DNA of 64,000 bases, from the NCBI GenBank assembly GCA_014189435.1, contig CP050293.1, forward strand, positions 2,237,001 to 2,301,000, read 5' to 3'. A program made the position numbers and the translations under genes. Source of the DNA: Mesorhizobium loti (lineage in GTDB: Bacteria > Pseudomonadota > Alphaproteobacteria > Rhizobiales > Rhizobiaceae). A model generated the notes under the pieces. The model searched no databases. It was not told where the DNA came from and saw only the letters and a list, made by a program, of their open reading frames with translations. This document shows, piece after piece, positions 30,608 to 42,577 of the stretch (position 1 is its first letter; every line of letters begins with the position of its first letter).

Positions 30608-30987
30608 GGCGCGCGGCTTGCCGCCGTTGTTGCAAAATAATCGCAGTGGTTGGACCAGATACGCTTTCGGCGAGAGCCCGTCTTGGCGATCTGCCCGAGC
30701 GTCTCTATAAGGGCCGCTCCGCAATTGTCTTGCGGGAGGTCCGAATGGCAGTATTTCAAATGGTAATGCGAGGCCGCGAAGCTTAGGTCTCACCTGGCGT
30801 CCGGCGAAGGTTTGCCCTTCGCGCCGATGCCGGGTCGAGTACGGGCTTATGCCGATGCCGGTCGCCACCCGATAAATCGGGCGCCGTCACCTATGCCGAA
30901 CCTCCGCATGCCTGGGCGCATTGCCCCAGCGCGGTTTTCAATTTTCGACTTTACTGGGATCGGGCTCGTTTGCGCCCGAATGACATC
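30608..30987 (+). other. Long structured leader before the ABC exporter
   Basis: The 380-bp gap contains a 14-codon ORF at 30745-30786 with GGGAGG eight bases upstream. Downstream are a hairpin with arms GCGAAGG/CCTTCGC (about 30804-30822) and a second with CCCGA/TCGGG arms around TAAA. The form is that of a regulated 5' leader; I match it to no known riboswitch. Confidence 0.35.
30745..30786 (+). CDS. Possible leader peptide, 13 residues
   Basis: The ORF reads MAVFQMVMRGREA and is preceded by GGGAGGTCC, a good ribosome site. It lies about 200 bp before the ABC exporter gene. No amino acid is clearly repeated beyond three methionines. It may be chance. Confidence 0.25.
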   Translation: MAVFQMVMRGREA

Positions 30988-32793
30988 ATGGCTCGTTTTA
31001 AGATCGATTTGCGCGCGAGCGCCTTTCGCAGCGTTCTTGGTTTCACGCTCACCCATTGGCGGCGCCAGCCGTGGCGGCTTTCGCTGATCATGGGCGGCTT
31101 CCTGCTGTCGACGCTGGCCGACGTTTTGACGCCGCTCTATTCTGGCCGGCTGGTCGACGCCGTCGCCAGCAGCGCCGGCGCCGACACGATTGCCTGGAAT
31201 GCCGCGATGACGGCGTTTTCGATGCTGATGGCCCTGGCATTGACCGGCGTTGTCTTGCGCAACCTTGCGTTCATGGCGATCGTTGAGCTGACGCTGAAGA
31301 TGATGGCGGACATTGCCGCCGACGCCTTCCATCGCGTCCAGCGCTTTTCCACCGACTGGCATGCCAACAGCTTTGCCGGCTCGACCGTGCGCAAGGTGAC
31401 GCGCGGCATGTGGGCGCTCGACCTGCTCAACGACACGATCCTCATCGCGCTGCTGCCGTCCATCGTCATGCTGGTCGGCTCGACGCTGCTGCTCGGCTGG
31501 TTCTGGCCGCTGATGGGCGCGGTGGTTGCCGCCGGCTCGGTGTTGTTCATCATGGTGACGGCGATGCTGTCGCTTGGTTATGTCGCGCCGGCGGCAAGGC
31601 TCGCCAACACCTGGGACACGCGCCTCGGCGGCTCGCTGGCCGACGCGGTCAGCTGTAACGCCGTGGTCAAGGGCTTTGGCGCCGAGGAGCGCGAAGAGCA
31701 CCGCCTCGCCAGGGTCGTCGCCAAATGGCGTGCGCGCACGCGGCGCACCTGGGTGCGCGGCACCATCAACGGCACCACGCAAGGGGCGCTGCTGCTGGTC
31801 ATGCGCGCGGCGGTGATCGGCCTTGCGCTGATGCTGTGGTCGTGGGGACAGGCAAGCGCCGGCGACGTCGCCTTTGTGCTGACCTCGTTCTTCGTGCTGC
31901 AGGGCTATCTCAGGGATATCGGCACGCATATCCGCAATCTGCAGCGCTCGATCAACGACATGGAGGAGCTGGTCGATTTCCAGTCCGAACCGCTCGGCAT
32001 CGAGGACCGGCCCGGCGCCAAGCCGATCCGCATCACTGAAGGACGGATCAGCTTCGACAACGTCACCTTTCACTACGGCAATCACCGATTGGCGCTCTAT
32101 CGCGACTTTTCGGTCGATATCGCGCCGGGTGAACGTGTCGGACTGGTCGGCCATTCGGGTTCGGGCAAGACGACCTTCGTCAAGCTCATCCAGCGGCTCT
32201 ATGACGTCAATGCGGGAAGGATCCTGGTCGACGGCCAGGACATCTCGCAAGTGGCGCAGGCGTCGCTGCGCGGGCAGATCGCCATCGTCCAGCAGGAGCC
32301 GATCCTGTTCCACCGGTCGCTGGCCGAGAACATCGCCTATAGCAGGCCGGGTGCGACGCAAGATGAGATCGAGCACGCCGCAAAGCTGGCGAGCGCGCAC
32401 GACTTCATCACCAGCCTGCCGAAGGGTTATGGCACGCTGGTCGGCGAGCGCGGTGTGAAACTGTCGGGCGGCGAGCGTCAGCGCGTGGCGATCGCACGCG
32501 CGTTCCTTGCCGATGCGCGCATCCTGATCCTCGACGAGGCGACATCGAGCCTTGATTCGGAGTCGGAAGTGCTGATCCAGCAGGCGATGGAGCGGCTGAT
32601 GGTCGGCCGCACGACGCTGGTCATCGCGCACCGGCTTTCGACGGTGCGGGCGCTCGACAGGCTGCTGGTCTTCGATCGCGGCAAGATCGTCGAGGAAGGC
32701 TCGCATGACGAACTGATCCGGCTGAAGGGCGGTATCTACCGCCGCCTGTTCGAGCGCCAGGCGCTGGAGCTGACCAAGGGTCTGGTGATTTGA
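30988..32793 (+). CDS. ABC exporter, fused permease-ATPase
   Basis: The 601-residue protein is a half-transporter. Six membrane helices (about residues 20-300) are followed by a nucleotide-binding domain with Walker A GHSGSGKTT, signature LSGGERQR, Walker B ILILDEATSSLD and the H-loop IAHRLST. It should work as a homodimer, exporting lipid, drug or peptide (MsbA/LmrA/Sav1866 type); the cargo is not evident. I start at the ATG at 30988 (MARFKIDL) rather than the TTG at 30970. A G+C hairpin with a UUCG loop follows. Confidence 0.93.
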   Translation: MARFKIDLRASAFRSVLGFTLTHWRRQPWRLSLIMGGFLLSTLADVLTPLYSGRLVDAVASSAGADTIAWNAAMTAFSMLMALALTGVVLRNLAFMAIVELTLKMMADIAADAFHRVQRFSTDWHANSFAGSTVRKVTRGMWALDLLNDTILIALLPSIVMLVGSTLLLGWFWPLMGAVVAAGSVLFIMVTAMLSLGYVAPAARLANTWDTRLGGSLADAVSCNAVVKGFGAEEREEHRLARVVAKWRARTRRTWVRGTINGTTQGALLLVMRAAVIGLALMLWSWGQASAGDVAFVLTSFFVLQGYLRDIGTHIRNLQRSINDMEELVDFQSEPLGIEDRPGAKPIRITEGRISFDNVTFHYGNHRLALYRDFSVDIAPGERVGLVGHSGSGKTTFVKLIQRLYDVNAGRILVDGQDISQVAQASLRGQIAIVQQEPILFHRSLAENIAYSRPGATQDEIEHAAKLASAHDFITSLPKGYGTLVGERGVKLSGGERQRVAIARAFLADARILILDEATSSLDSESEVLIQQAMERLMVGRTTLVIAHRLSTVRALDRLLVFDRGKIVEEGSHDELIRLKGGIYRRLFERQALELTKGLVI

Positions 32794-32801
32794 CCTGGGG
32801 T

Positions 32802-32825
32802 GGCCTCCGGCTTCGGCCGGAGGCC
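32802..32825 (+). terminator. Hairpin with UUCG tetraloop after the ABC gene
   Basis: Ten-bp perfect arms GGCCTCCGGC/GCCGGAGGCC close a TTCG loop, nine bases past the stop. It is very stable but has no T-run after it, so it may act as an RNA 3'-end stabiliser rather than an intrinsic terminator. Confidence 0.55.
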
Positions 32826-33081
32826 GCCTCTATCAGGCGCTGTCAGCCAGGCAGGGGGCGCAATCGCAGGGCGGAACCCAACCTGTTGCGAGCACATCGG
32901 CAAACCGGAGACGTCCGATGCCGCTGTCGCTCAGCATATGTCGGCCGAACCAATCTGCCTGTGAAGTCCTTTTCCGATCTTGAGTTTTTGAAACGCCTGT
33001 TCATCATACCGATCGAGAAATGTTGTTTCTACCTTTGGTTGATATATATTTAAGAAAGGCAACCCAGGGGCGCTCTTCGCG

Positions 33082-34260
33082 ATGCATCTTTCCGCAAATG
33101 CCGGTCCGGGAAAGGTGGCCGCGCCGTCGGTGCTGGAATCGCACGGCTCGGTTCGGCCGCTCGCTGCCGAAGATCTCGAGAGCGTCGCCGCACTCTTCCT
33201 GACCAAGTTTCGCCGGCGGCGGCGTCATCTGCGCGATCGCGCGATCGCGGAGACGGCCGCGTATATGAGAGAGATTTATCTTGACCCTGCCGGCCAGTCC
33301 GGTGCGAGCAATGCTCTTGTCCAGGTCAACCGGCAAGGTCGTCTGGGTGGGTTCCTCGGCGTCCTGAAAGCCCGCTACGAGCTCAACGGAGCGACATTGA
33401 ATGCGGCGATCATCGGTCCGCTCATGGCCGACCCCGGCACCGATGACGGCTCGGCCGGACCGCAATTGCTGCGTGCCTTGCACCAAGGCGAATTCGATCT
33501 GCAGCTGACCGATTCGGCCAACCGGACATCCTTGGCCTTCGCGCGCCCGATGAAGTATCAGCTCCTGCCGGTGCATTGTCTGGGATGGACCTGTATTTTC
33601 CGACCAGCCGCGATGGCCGCCGCCACACTGCACCGTAAGTGGCCCGGCCTGCCTCGCTTGGCACTCGATCCCTGCGCGAGAGCATTCGATGCTCTTGCGA
33701 AAAGAAGGTTCGAGCCCCCCGTCCAGCTTTCAGCGTCGCAACGGGTCCACTGCGAGCCGATCGATGCCGTGCAATTTGCCGAGCGGCTGCCGACCCTGCT
33801 GTCCGATTACTCTCTTCGGCCGAGCTGGAAGGATGGCGAGCTGCCACGGCTGCTCGCGCTAGCGGCCGAGAAGCGGGCCGACGGCCCACTTCATTTCGGT
33901 GGGGCTTACGACGAAACGGGCAAAATGCTCGGCTGCTATGCCTTCTACGGTCAAGCCGGCGATATCGCGAACCTGTTGCAAATCCAGGCGTCCGGATCTC
34001 ACTGGCGCGCGACCCTGGATGGCCTTATCTCGGCCGCGCGGGATATGGGTTGCGTGGGTATCACCGGGCAGACGCAGAGCAGATTCATGCCGCAACTCTT
34101 CGGCTACAGGAATGTCTTCTTCCGCTATGCCGGGGGGACGATGGTCCGCTCGCGAATCGCCGAGGTCACGGAAGCGGTCCGCTCCGGCGACATCTTTATC
34201 GGTGGGGTGATGGGCGACCGCTGGACCCGCCTCAGTTCCGACGACTTCGGCCACGGGTAG
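33082..34260 (+). CDS. Hypothetical protein, GNAT-like, orphan
   Basis: The 392-residue protein is soluble with no signal peptide. Its start ([21 protein letters not shown]) resembles the opening strand and helix of a GNAT fold, and the C-terminal part ([44 protein letters not shown]) looks like a second GNAT-type half. A double-GNAT acyltransferase is therefore possible but unproven. The gene stands alone in a gap whose 5' flank (33000-33060) is notably A+T-rich, and it lacks a clear ribosome site near the ATG. It may be a transferred gene. Confidence 0.6.
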   Translation: MHLSANAGPGKVAAPSVLESHGSVRPLAAEDLESVAALFLTKFRRRRRHLRDRAIAETAAYMREIYLDPAGQSGASNALVQVNRQGRLGGFLGVLKARYELNGATLNAAIIGPLMADPGTDDGSAGPQLLRALHQGEFDLQLTDSANRTSLAFARPMKYQLLPVHCLGWTCIFRPAAMAAATLHRKWPGLPRLALDPCARAFDALAKRRFEPPVQLSASQRVHCEPIDAVQFAERLPTLLSDYSLRPSWKDGELPRLLALAAEKRADGPLHFGGAYDETGKMLGCYAFYGQAGDIANLLQIQASGSHWRATLDGLISAARDMGCVGITGQTQSRFMPQLFGYRNVFFRYAGGTMVRSRIAEVTEAVRSGDIFIGGVMGDRWTRLSSDDFGHG

Positions 34261-34424
34261 CCTTCAACGACCTGTTCGTCGGCGCCACCGGCTGGCTGCC
34301 GCCTAAGCGCCGCCTGAGGCGCGCGCCGCCCCGGTCTTTTCATTCCAGCCGCCATGTTCTATGTCTGCCGGGCAGCGCGGGGGCGCGTCTTGTCAATCAC
34401 AAAAGCATCCGGTACGCCCCGTTC

Positions 34425-35798
34425 ATGACAGTTACCGTTCGTTTCGCCCCGTCGCCAACCGGCCGCATCCATATCGGCAATGCGCGCACGGCTCTGTTCA
34501 ACTGGCTGTTTGCCATGAACAACAAGGGTCGCTTCATCCAGCGCTTCGACGACACCGACATTGCCCGCTCGAAGCAGGAGTTTTCCGACGCCATCCTCTA
34601 CGACCTGCATTGGTTGGGCATTTTTCCCGACGCCACCGAGTACCAGTCGCGGCGTTTCGAGGTCTATGACGCGGCGGTCGAGAGGCTGAAGGCGGCAGGC
34701 GTTCTCTATGCCTGCTATGAAACGCCGGAGGAACTCGATCTGAGGCGCAAGGTGCGCCGCACGCGTGGTTTGCCGCCCGTCTATGGCCGCGAGGCGCTGG
34801 CGCTGACGCACGAGCAGATCGCCGAATACCAGGCCGATGGCCGCCGTCCGCACTGGCGGTTCCTCCTCCCCAATTTCTCAAGCGATCCGCAACAGCCGGA
34901 ACGCACCGAAATCCACTGGAACGATCTGGTGCGCGGCGAGGAAACCGTCGACCTCGCTTCGCTTTCCGACCCGGTCCTTGTGCGCGAGGACGGCACCTAT
35001 CTCTATACGCTTCCCTCCGTGGTCGACGACATAGAGATGGGCGTCAGCCATGTCATCCGTGGCGATGATCACGTCACCAACACCGGCGTGCAGATCGCCC
35101 TGTTCCAGGCGCTGGCTGCCACGCCGCCAGTGTTCGGCCACCACAACCTCCTGACCACCGCATCGGGCGAGGGATTGTCGAAGCGCACCGGCGCGCTCTC
35201 GATCGAAAGCCTGCGCGAGGACGGCATCGAGCCGATGGCGGTCGCCTCGCTGGCCGTGCTGGTCGGCACTTCGGAGAATGTCGCGGCGGTGCCGACGATG
35301 GGTGAACTCGCCGAACGCTTCGATCCGGCGGCAACTTCGAAGTCGGCGGCCAAGTTCGATCCGGACGAGCTGTTCGTGCTCAACCGGACACTGCTGCACC
35401 ACATGCCGTTCGCCGAGGCGCAAGACCGGCTGATCGTGCTCGGCGTCTCGGGCGAGCAGGCCGAGCCGTTCTGGCTGGCGGTGCGCGGCAATCTCGACAG
35501 GCTGGCCGATGCGGTCAACTGGTGGCGTATCCTGCGCGAGGGCCCGCAGGAGAAGCCGGAATTTTCCGATGAAGACCGCGATTTCCTCGGACAGGCGTTC
35601 GATCTGCTGCCGGAGGAACCCTGGACCGCGACGATCTGGAAGGACTGGACGGGCAAGATCAGGGAAGCGACCGGCCGCAAGGGCAAAGCCCTGTTCATGC
35701 CGCTCAGAACAGCCCTTACCGGACTGTCTTCGGGGCCGGAGCTTGCAGATCTATTGCCGCTGATGGGTCGGGAAGGAACGTTGGCCCGACGACCCTGA
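34425..35798 (+). CDS. gltX: Glutamate--tRNA ligase
   Basis: The enzyme attaches glutamate to tRNA. The 457-residue class I synthetase has the HIGH-type motif PTGRIHIGN (11-19) and the KMSKS-type motif GLSKRTG (250-256), plus FDDTD in the active site. The zinc Cys cluster found in some bacterial GluRS is absent (only one cysteine pair region, YACYETP). Rhizobia often carry two gltX genes; this shorter form may be the second, and its tRNA choice (Glu or also Gln) cannot be read from sequence. I use the ATG at 34425. The last 83 bp overlap the end of DUF2865 on the other strand. Confidence 0.92.
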   Translation: MTVTVRFAPSPTGRIHIGNARTALFNWLFAMNNKGRFIQRFDDTDIARSKQEFSDAILYDLHWLGIFPDATEYQSRRFEVYDAAVERLKAAGVLYACYETPEELDLRRKVRRTRGLPPVYGREALALTHEQIAEYQADGRRPHWRFLLPNFSSDPQQPERTEIHWNDLVRGEETVDLASLSDPVLVREDGTYLYTLPSVVDDIEMGVSHVIRGDDHVTNTGVQIALFQALAATPPVFGHHNLLTTASGEGLSKRTGALSIESLREDGIEPMAVASLAVLVGTSENVAAVPTMGELAERFDPAATSKSAAKFDPDELFVLNRTLLHHMPFAEAQDRLIVLGVSGEQAEPFWLAVRGNLDRLADAVNWWRILREGPQEKPEFSDEDRDFLGQAFDLLPEEPWTATIWKDWTGKIREATGRKGKALFMPLRTALTGLSSGPELADLLPLMGREGTLARRP

Positions 35799-36930
35799 CC
35801 TTGCGCTGTTCCGGTGGCAGCGCTGACACTGGCGACGTCACCGGCTTGACCGAAAGTCGCTTGATCGCCTCGCGATCGAGCCCGCCTTCCAGATTGGCCA
35901 GGGTTTCCGGATCGGCACCTGGATCCGGCTTGGACGCCGGGACCGGGATGAACGGAGCAGCGTCCGTATCGGGCAACGACTGTTCCGGATACGGCGGATT
36001 GCCGGCGATGATCTGGAAGCCCTGCGCGGCGGCATTGCAGCCGCAGGCCGGCGGCCGAGGGATGTTGGATTGCTTGTAGAGATAGGCGGTCGGCAATTCA
36101 CTGTAGGGCTGGCCGGTGACGGATGATGTCATCTTGGCCGAATCGTCGTCCATGCCGCGCGAGTAGAAAACCTGCATCTCGGTGCCGGGGCAGCTCGATC
36201 CGCAATTCTTCTGATCCCGTTCGAAGTCGCTGGTCGAGGCCGAGTTCGACATCGGGAAGAAGTAGCCATCGCAGGTGCGTACACAGGAGGTGTGGAATTC
36301 ACCGCCGACGCTCGGAAAGTCCGGTATACCGGGCCGATTGAGCACCCGGCGGACGCTGCGCTCTTCGTCGGGATCGTCAGGCTGGTCAAGTGCATCTGGC
36401 GTGTCGAGCTGCTGGCTGTTGCCGCCGAAAAGCTGGTCGAACAGGTTTGTGCTGCCGCCGTCGCGGTTCGCTTCCTGTAAGGGCGCACGCCGAGGCGCAA
36501 CGGTGTCGTCGCGGCAGCCATTGGCATCAAGTGCCGCCAGGATGCGTCCCCGGTCACGGCGCGAGCCGCCGCCGGCAAGCCGCTCGCGTTTGCCTTGCAG
36601 CGCATCGAGGTTGGCATTCATGCGATCGATGGTGGCGTTGAGCCCGGCGCATTGATTGAGGTTGCGGCCAAACAGCGAAAAGCCGCACCCTGCCTGGCTC
36701 GCTTGGCTGCGGGCCTTCGAAATCTGCTCATGCTGCCTGGCGATGGCGGCGTCATATTTCCGGATCAGCGCCGGACCGCCACCACCGCCGCGTGAGGCCG
36801 CGGCAAGATCGGCTTCCAACTGGCGGCAGACCCGCGAAGCGGCCTGTGGCTCGGCTACCCCCCAGGTTGCGGACAACAGAAGGCCAAGCAGCACGGCAGC
36901 ATGCGCCTGCTTCCACCCTCCGCTTGCCAT
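35716..36930 (-). CDS. DUF2865 secreted protein
   Basis: The 404-residue protein has a signal peptide ([20 protein letters not shown]). A helical N-terminal part follows ([20 protein letters not shown]), then a cysteine-rich DUF2865 core: [44 protein letters not shown] and ACGC. A proline-rich tail ends it. It is probably periplasmic with disulphides; function is unknown. Its 3' end runs 83 bp into gltX tail to tail. Confidence 0.85.
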   Translation of the reverse strand: MASGGWKQAHAAVLLGLLLSATWGVAEPQAASRVCRQLEADLAAASRGGGGGPALIRKYDAAIARQHEQISKARSQASQAGCGFSLFGRNLNQCAGLNATIDRMNANLDALQGKRERLAGGGSRRDRGRILAALDANGCRDDTVAPRRAPLQEANRDGGSTNLFDQLFGGNSQQLDTPDALDQPDDPDEERSVRRVLNRPGIPDFPSVGGEFHTSCVRTCDGYFFPMSNSASTSDFERDQKNCGSSCPGTEMQVFYSRGMDDDSAKMTSSVTGQPYSELPTAYLYKQSNIPRPPACGCNAAAQGFQIIAGNPPYPEQSLPDTDAAPFIPVPASKPDPGADPETLANLEGGLDREAIKRLSVKPVTSPVSALPPEQRKVRVVGPTFLPDPSAAIDLQAPAPKTVR

Positions 36931-37020
36931 CCGCCCAAACTCCGCCTGCCCAAAACCCGCCCGTTGGCCCGCAAGGCTACCGTGTTCGCGGTTAACTGCA
37001 GTTTACCGCGAAATCCGTGT

Positions 37021-39345
<2,325 letters not shown>

Positions 39346-39522
39346 GCGGCCGCTCCCTCGAAATCTGGCTGGAGATTCCCTTTTAGCATGCAGCCGAGGT
39401 TTTTCGCGACGCTAATTGACGCGCCGGCAGCTTTACCGGCCGGCGCATCGAAAGCCGTGATCTATCAAATGCTTATGCCGATTTCATAGCAGATGAGTCC
39501 TGCTGTTCGGCAGGTGCGTCGA

Positions 39523-40302
39523 TCAAAAGGCGCTGACGTAGAGACCGCCATCGACCGGTATGTTCTGTCCGGTCAGATAGCCGGCATGGACCGAGCACAG
39601 GAAGGCGCAGATCTGGCCGAATTCCTCCGGCGTGCCGAGCCGCTTGGCCGGAACGTCGGCACTGATGCGTGTCTTGCGCGCGGCAGCCGCGGCAGGGTCC
39701 TCGACGGTGCCGGCCTCGTGCGGGCCGCGCAGCCGGTCGGTGTCGAGCTTGCCCGGCAAAAGACTGTTGATGGTCACGTTACGGTCGATGACGGTTCGGG
39801 CCACGCCGGCAAGGAACGAGGTCAGGCCGGCGCGCGCGCCGGACGACAGGTCGAGGCCGGGAATGGGTACATAGACCGACAGCGAGGTGATGTTGACGAT
39901 GCGGCCGAAGCCACGCGTCGCCATGCCGTCGAGGACAGCCTGGACCAGCTCGATCGGCGTCACCATGTTCTGGGTGACGCCTTCGAGGATCTTTTCGCGA
40001 TCAAGCGTGCGGAAGTCGCGAAGCGGCGGTCCGCCATTGTTGTTGACGAGGATATCCGGGTCCGGGCAGGCCGCGAGCAGCGCCTTCTGTATCTCGGGCC
40101 TGGAGACGTCGCCAACGACTTCCGTCACCATGACGCCATAGCGCTGGCGCAATTCCGCGGCGGTTTTCGCCACCAACTCGGTATTGCGTCCGTTGACGAC
40201 GATGTCGCAGCCGGCCTCTGCCAGCGCCATGGCACAACCGCGCCCAAGTCCCTTGCTCGAAGCGCAGACGATGGCCTTCTTCCCGCTGATACCGAGATCC
40301 AT
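39523..40302 (-). CDS. SDR family oxidoreductase with altered active site
   Basis: The 259-residue Rossmann protein has the SDR cofactor loop (CASSKGLGRG), the NNNGG run, and NITS at the usual catalytic serine. The canonical YxxxK is replaced: an ungapped alignment to the typical NISS...YAASKAG segment puts Ser at the Tyr position and Arg at the Lys position (DLSSGARAGL). The C-terminal substrate loop (PVDGG) is normal. It may still bind NAD(P) but is unlikely to use standard SDR chemistry. I start at 40302 (MDLGISGKK), with AAGGAGAAA upstream. It diverges from the LpxH-like gene. Confidence 0.85.
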   Translation of the reverse strand: MDLGISGKKAIVCASSKGLGRGCAMALAEAGCDIVVNGRNTELVAKTAAELRQRYGVMVTEVVGDVSRPEIQKALLAACPDPDILVNNNGGPPLRDFRTLDREKILEGVTQNMVTPIELVQAVLDGMATRGFGRIVNITSLSVYVPIPGLDLSSGARAGLTSFLAGVARTVIDRNVTINSLLPGKLDTDRLRGPHEAGTVEDPAAAAARKTRISADVPAKRLGTPEEFGQICAFLCSVHAGYLTGQNIPVDGGLYVSAF

Positions 40303-40421
40303 GATGATTTTCTCCTTGTGAGCCGGCGGCAAGCTAGTCCTTCGGCTGGACCAATCGCAACCGTCATACGGTTGTTGCATGAATCGGGGCATAGGCACGC
40401 GAAAGCAACGGTGAAATCGCG

Positions 40422-41237
40422 ATGTCCGGCCAAGAGCCCCGCACGTTCCGCAGCATGTTCATCTCCGACGTCCATTTGGGCTCGAAGGCGGCCAAGGCCG
40501 AATTCCTGATCGATTTCCTTAGATATCACGATGCCGATATCATCTATCTGGTCGGTGACATCGTCGATGGCTGGCGGTTGCGGCGGAGTTGGCACTGGCC
40601 GCAAAGCCACAATGACGTCGTGCAGAAATTGCTGCGCAAGGCGCGCAAGGGCGCCAATATTACCTACATCGCCGGCAACCATGACGAGTTCGCCCGCCAG
40701 TTCCAGGGCGTGCATTTCGGTGGCATTGTCGTCGCCGACCGCGCCATCCACGAGACCGCCGACGGCAAGCGGCTGCTTGTCATCCATGGCGACCAGTTCG
40801 ACACCGTCGTCCACAATGCGCGCTGGCTGGCCTATCTCGGCGACCATGCCTATGACGCGGCCATGCTGGTCAACCGTGTGGTGACGCGGCTGCGCCAGCT
40901 GCTCGGCCTGCCATACTGGTCGTTCTCTTCCTGGGCCAAGCACAACGTCAAGAAGGCAGTGAACTTCATTGGCTCGTTCCAGACCATGCTTGCGGACGAG
41001 GCGCGCCGCTCACATGTCGACGGCATCATCTGCGGGCATATCCATCATGCCGCGATCGAGAATTTTGGCGACGTCCAGTACATCAACACCGGTGACTGGG
41101 TGGAAAGCTGCACGGCTGTGGTCGAGCACTTCGACGGCCGGATGGAAATCCTGACCTGGGCGCAGGTGCTGCCCGAGGCGCCGGATGAACCCTTTATCCC
41201 GCTGCTCATCGAAGACCGGGTAGGGCAGGCAGCATAG
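40422..41237 (+). CDS. Metallophosphoesterase, LpxH-like
   Basis: The 271-residue enzyme has all the calcineurin-type metal motifs in order: ISDVHLG, YLVGDIVDGW, AGNHDEF, VIHGDQFD and ICGHIHHA. The family includes UDP-2,3-diacylglucosamine diphosphatase (LpxH) in lipid A synthesis. Many alphaproteobacteria use LpxI for that step, so this could be a paralogue acting on another phosphorylated lipid or sugar. No other lipid A gene is near. Confidence 0.85.
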   Translation: MSGQEPRTFRSMFISDVHLGSKAAKAEFLIDFLRYHDADIIYLVGDIVDGWRLRRSWHWPQSHNDVVQKLLRKARKGANITYIAGNHDEFARQFQGVHFGGIVVADRAIHETADGKRLLVIHGDQFDTVVHNARWLAYLGDHAYDAAMLVNRVVTRLRQLLGLPYWSFSSWAKHNVKKAVNFIGSFQTMLADEARRSHVDGIICGHIHHAAIENFGDVQYINTGDWVESCTAVVEHFDGRMEILTWAQVLPEAPDEPFIPLLIEDRVGQAA

Positions 41238-41362
41238 CGCCGGCGTTCGTTTCGGCTCTGGGATCAATCGATTAGTCCAGCCGGTTCCGCCCGGTTTTCG
41301 CCCATGTTAAGGGATCGATACGCGTTGCCGTCCGGCCGAGCGCAACGTAATTGGATCGATTC

Positions 41363-42577
41363 ATGTCCCTGCCGCCGCTTTCGCCCGAACAACTCGTCAA
41401 GCCGCGCCATTTCGAGCTGCGCATGAGCCTGATTTTCGCGACGCTGTTCGTGTCGCAGGGCACGCATCTGCCCTATTTTCCGCTCTGGCTGCAGGCGAAG
41501 GGCTTCGGCGCCGAACAGATCGCCGTGATCCTTGCCGCACCGATGTTCCTGCGCGTCGTGACGACGCCTATGTTGACGGCATTTGCCGACCGGGCGAAGG
41601 ACCGCGCCAACGTCTACATCGCGCTGGTCGCGGCAACGATGGCCATTTCGGCCGGCTATTTCCTGCCAGCGACCTATGCGGTCGTGCTGGCCGTATCGCT
41701 GCTTTTGACGATCGTCTGGACACCGCATTCGCCAATGGCCGATTCGCTGGCGTTGTCTGGGGTGCGCCGCTTCGGCTCGAATTACACCGCTATGCGCAAA
41801 TGGGGCTCGATCTCATATTTCTGCGCCAATGTTGTGGGCGGCTTCATCCTGGCGGCGGCCGGAGCCAAAGCTGTGCCGATAATCATATTCGTGGCGCTTG
41901 CCGCAGCGCTTGTCGCAGCCCTGTTTGCGCCGCGAATGGGGCGGCCGCGCAAGGCTTCGCCGCTGTCGGCCGCGGAAATCCAGCACGCCGCGCCTAGCCT
42001 GTTCAATGCCTATTTCCTCTACTTCACCTTTGGCGTCGGCATCATTACCGCCAGCCACGCCTTCCTCTACGGCTTCGTCTCCATCTACTGGAAATCGATC
42101 GGCATCAGCGATTCCGTCGTCGGCCTGCTGTGGGCCTGGGGCGTGGTTTGCGAAGTCTGCATGTTTTTGTTTTTCAATCGCATTTTCGCTTCCGTGTCGG
42201 TCGTCAAAGTGATGGTGATCGCCGGCATCGGTTCAATCGTGCGTTGGGTCATCTTTCCACTGGTGTGGCCGCTTGGTCTTGGCATCCCCGGCTTCTTCGC
42301 CGTGCAGTCGCTGCATTCGGTGTCTGTCGCAATGGTGCTGATCGGCCTGCAGAAAATGATCGCCGAGACTGTCTCCGAAGAGCGCACCGGTGCTGCGCAA
42401 GGCATCGCCTATTTCTTCAATGGCTTCTTCATGGCCGCTGTTACGCTTGCTTCGGGCCCGCTCTATGACCGTCTCGGCGTCGATGGGTTCCTTGTGATGA
42501 TTCCGATCGCTATCGTCGGCCTCGTGCTGATCGGGCTGGCTGCGCGCTCAGCCCCACAGCGCCGTATCGGGCGGTGA
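41363..42577 (+). CDS. MFS transporter, HcaT/PPP-family type
   Basis: The 404-residue protein has 12 helices and the character of the MFS_1_like group that includes the 3-phenylpropionate carrier HcaT: N-terminal FVSQGTHLPYFPLWLQAKGF, MLTAFADRAKDR at motif A and MRKWGSISYF. The cargo is unknown, but its neighbour is a dipeptide-epimerase-type gene with which it shares 30 bp tail to tail. I start at the ATG at 41363. Confidence 0.85.
   Translation: MSLPPLSPEQLVKPRHFELRMSLIFATLFVSQGTHLPYFPLWLQAKGFGAEQIAVILAAPMFLRVVTTPMLTAFADRAKDRANVYIALVAATMAISAGYFLPATYAVVLAVSLLLTIVWTPHSPMADSLALSGVRRFGSNYTAMRKWGSISYFCANVVGGFILAAAGAKAVPIIIFVALAAALVAALFAPRMGRPRKASPLSAAEIQHAAPSLFNAYFLYFTFGVGIITASHAFLYGFVSIYWKSIGISDSVVGLLWAWGVVCEVCMFLFFNRIFASVSVVKVMVIAGIGSIVRWVIFPLVWPLGLGIPGFFAVQSLHSVSVAMVLIGLQKMIAETVSEERTGAAQGIAYFFNGFFMAAVTLASGPLYDRLGVDGFLVMIPIAIVGLVLIGLAARSAPQRRIGR

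Noticed and set aside
30847..32706. 619-residue minus-strand ORF opposite the ABC exporter
   Set aside because: Antisense shadow; the plus strand has all ABC motifs.
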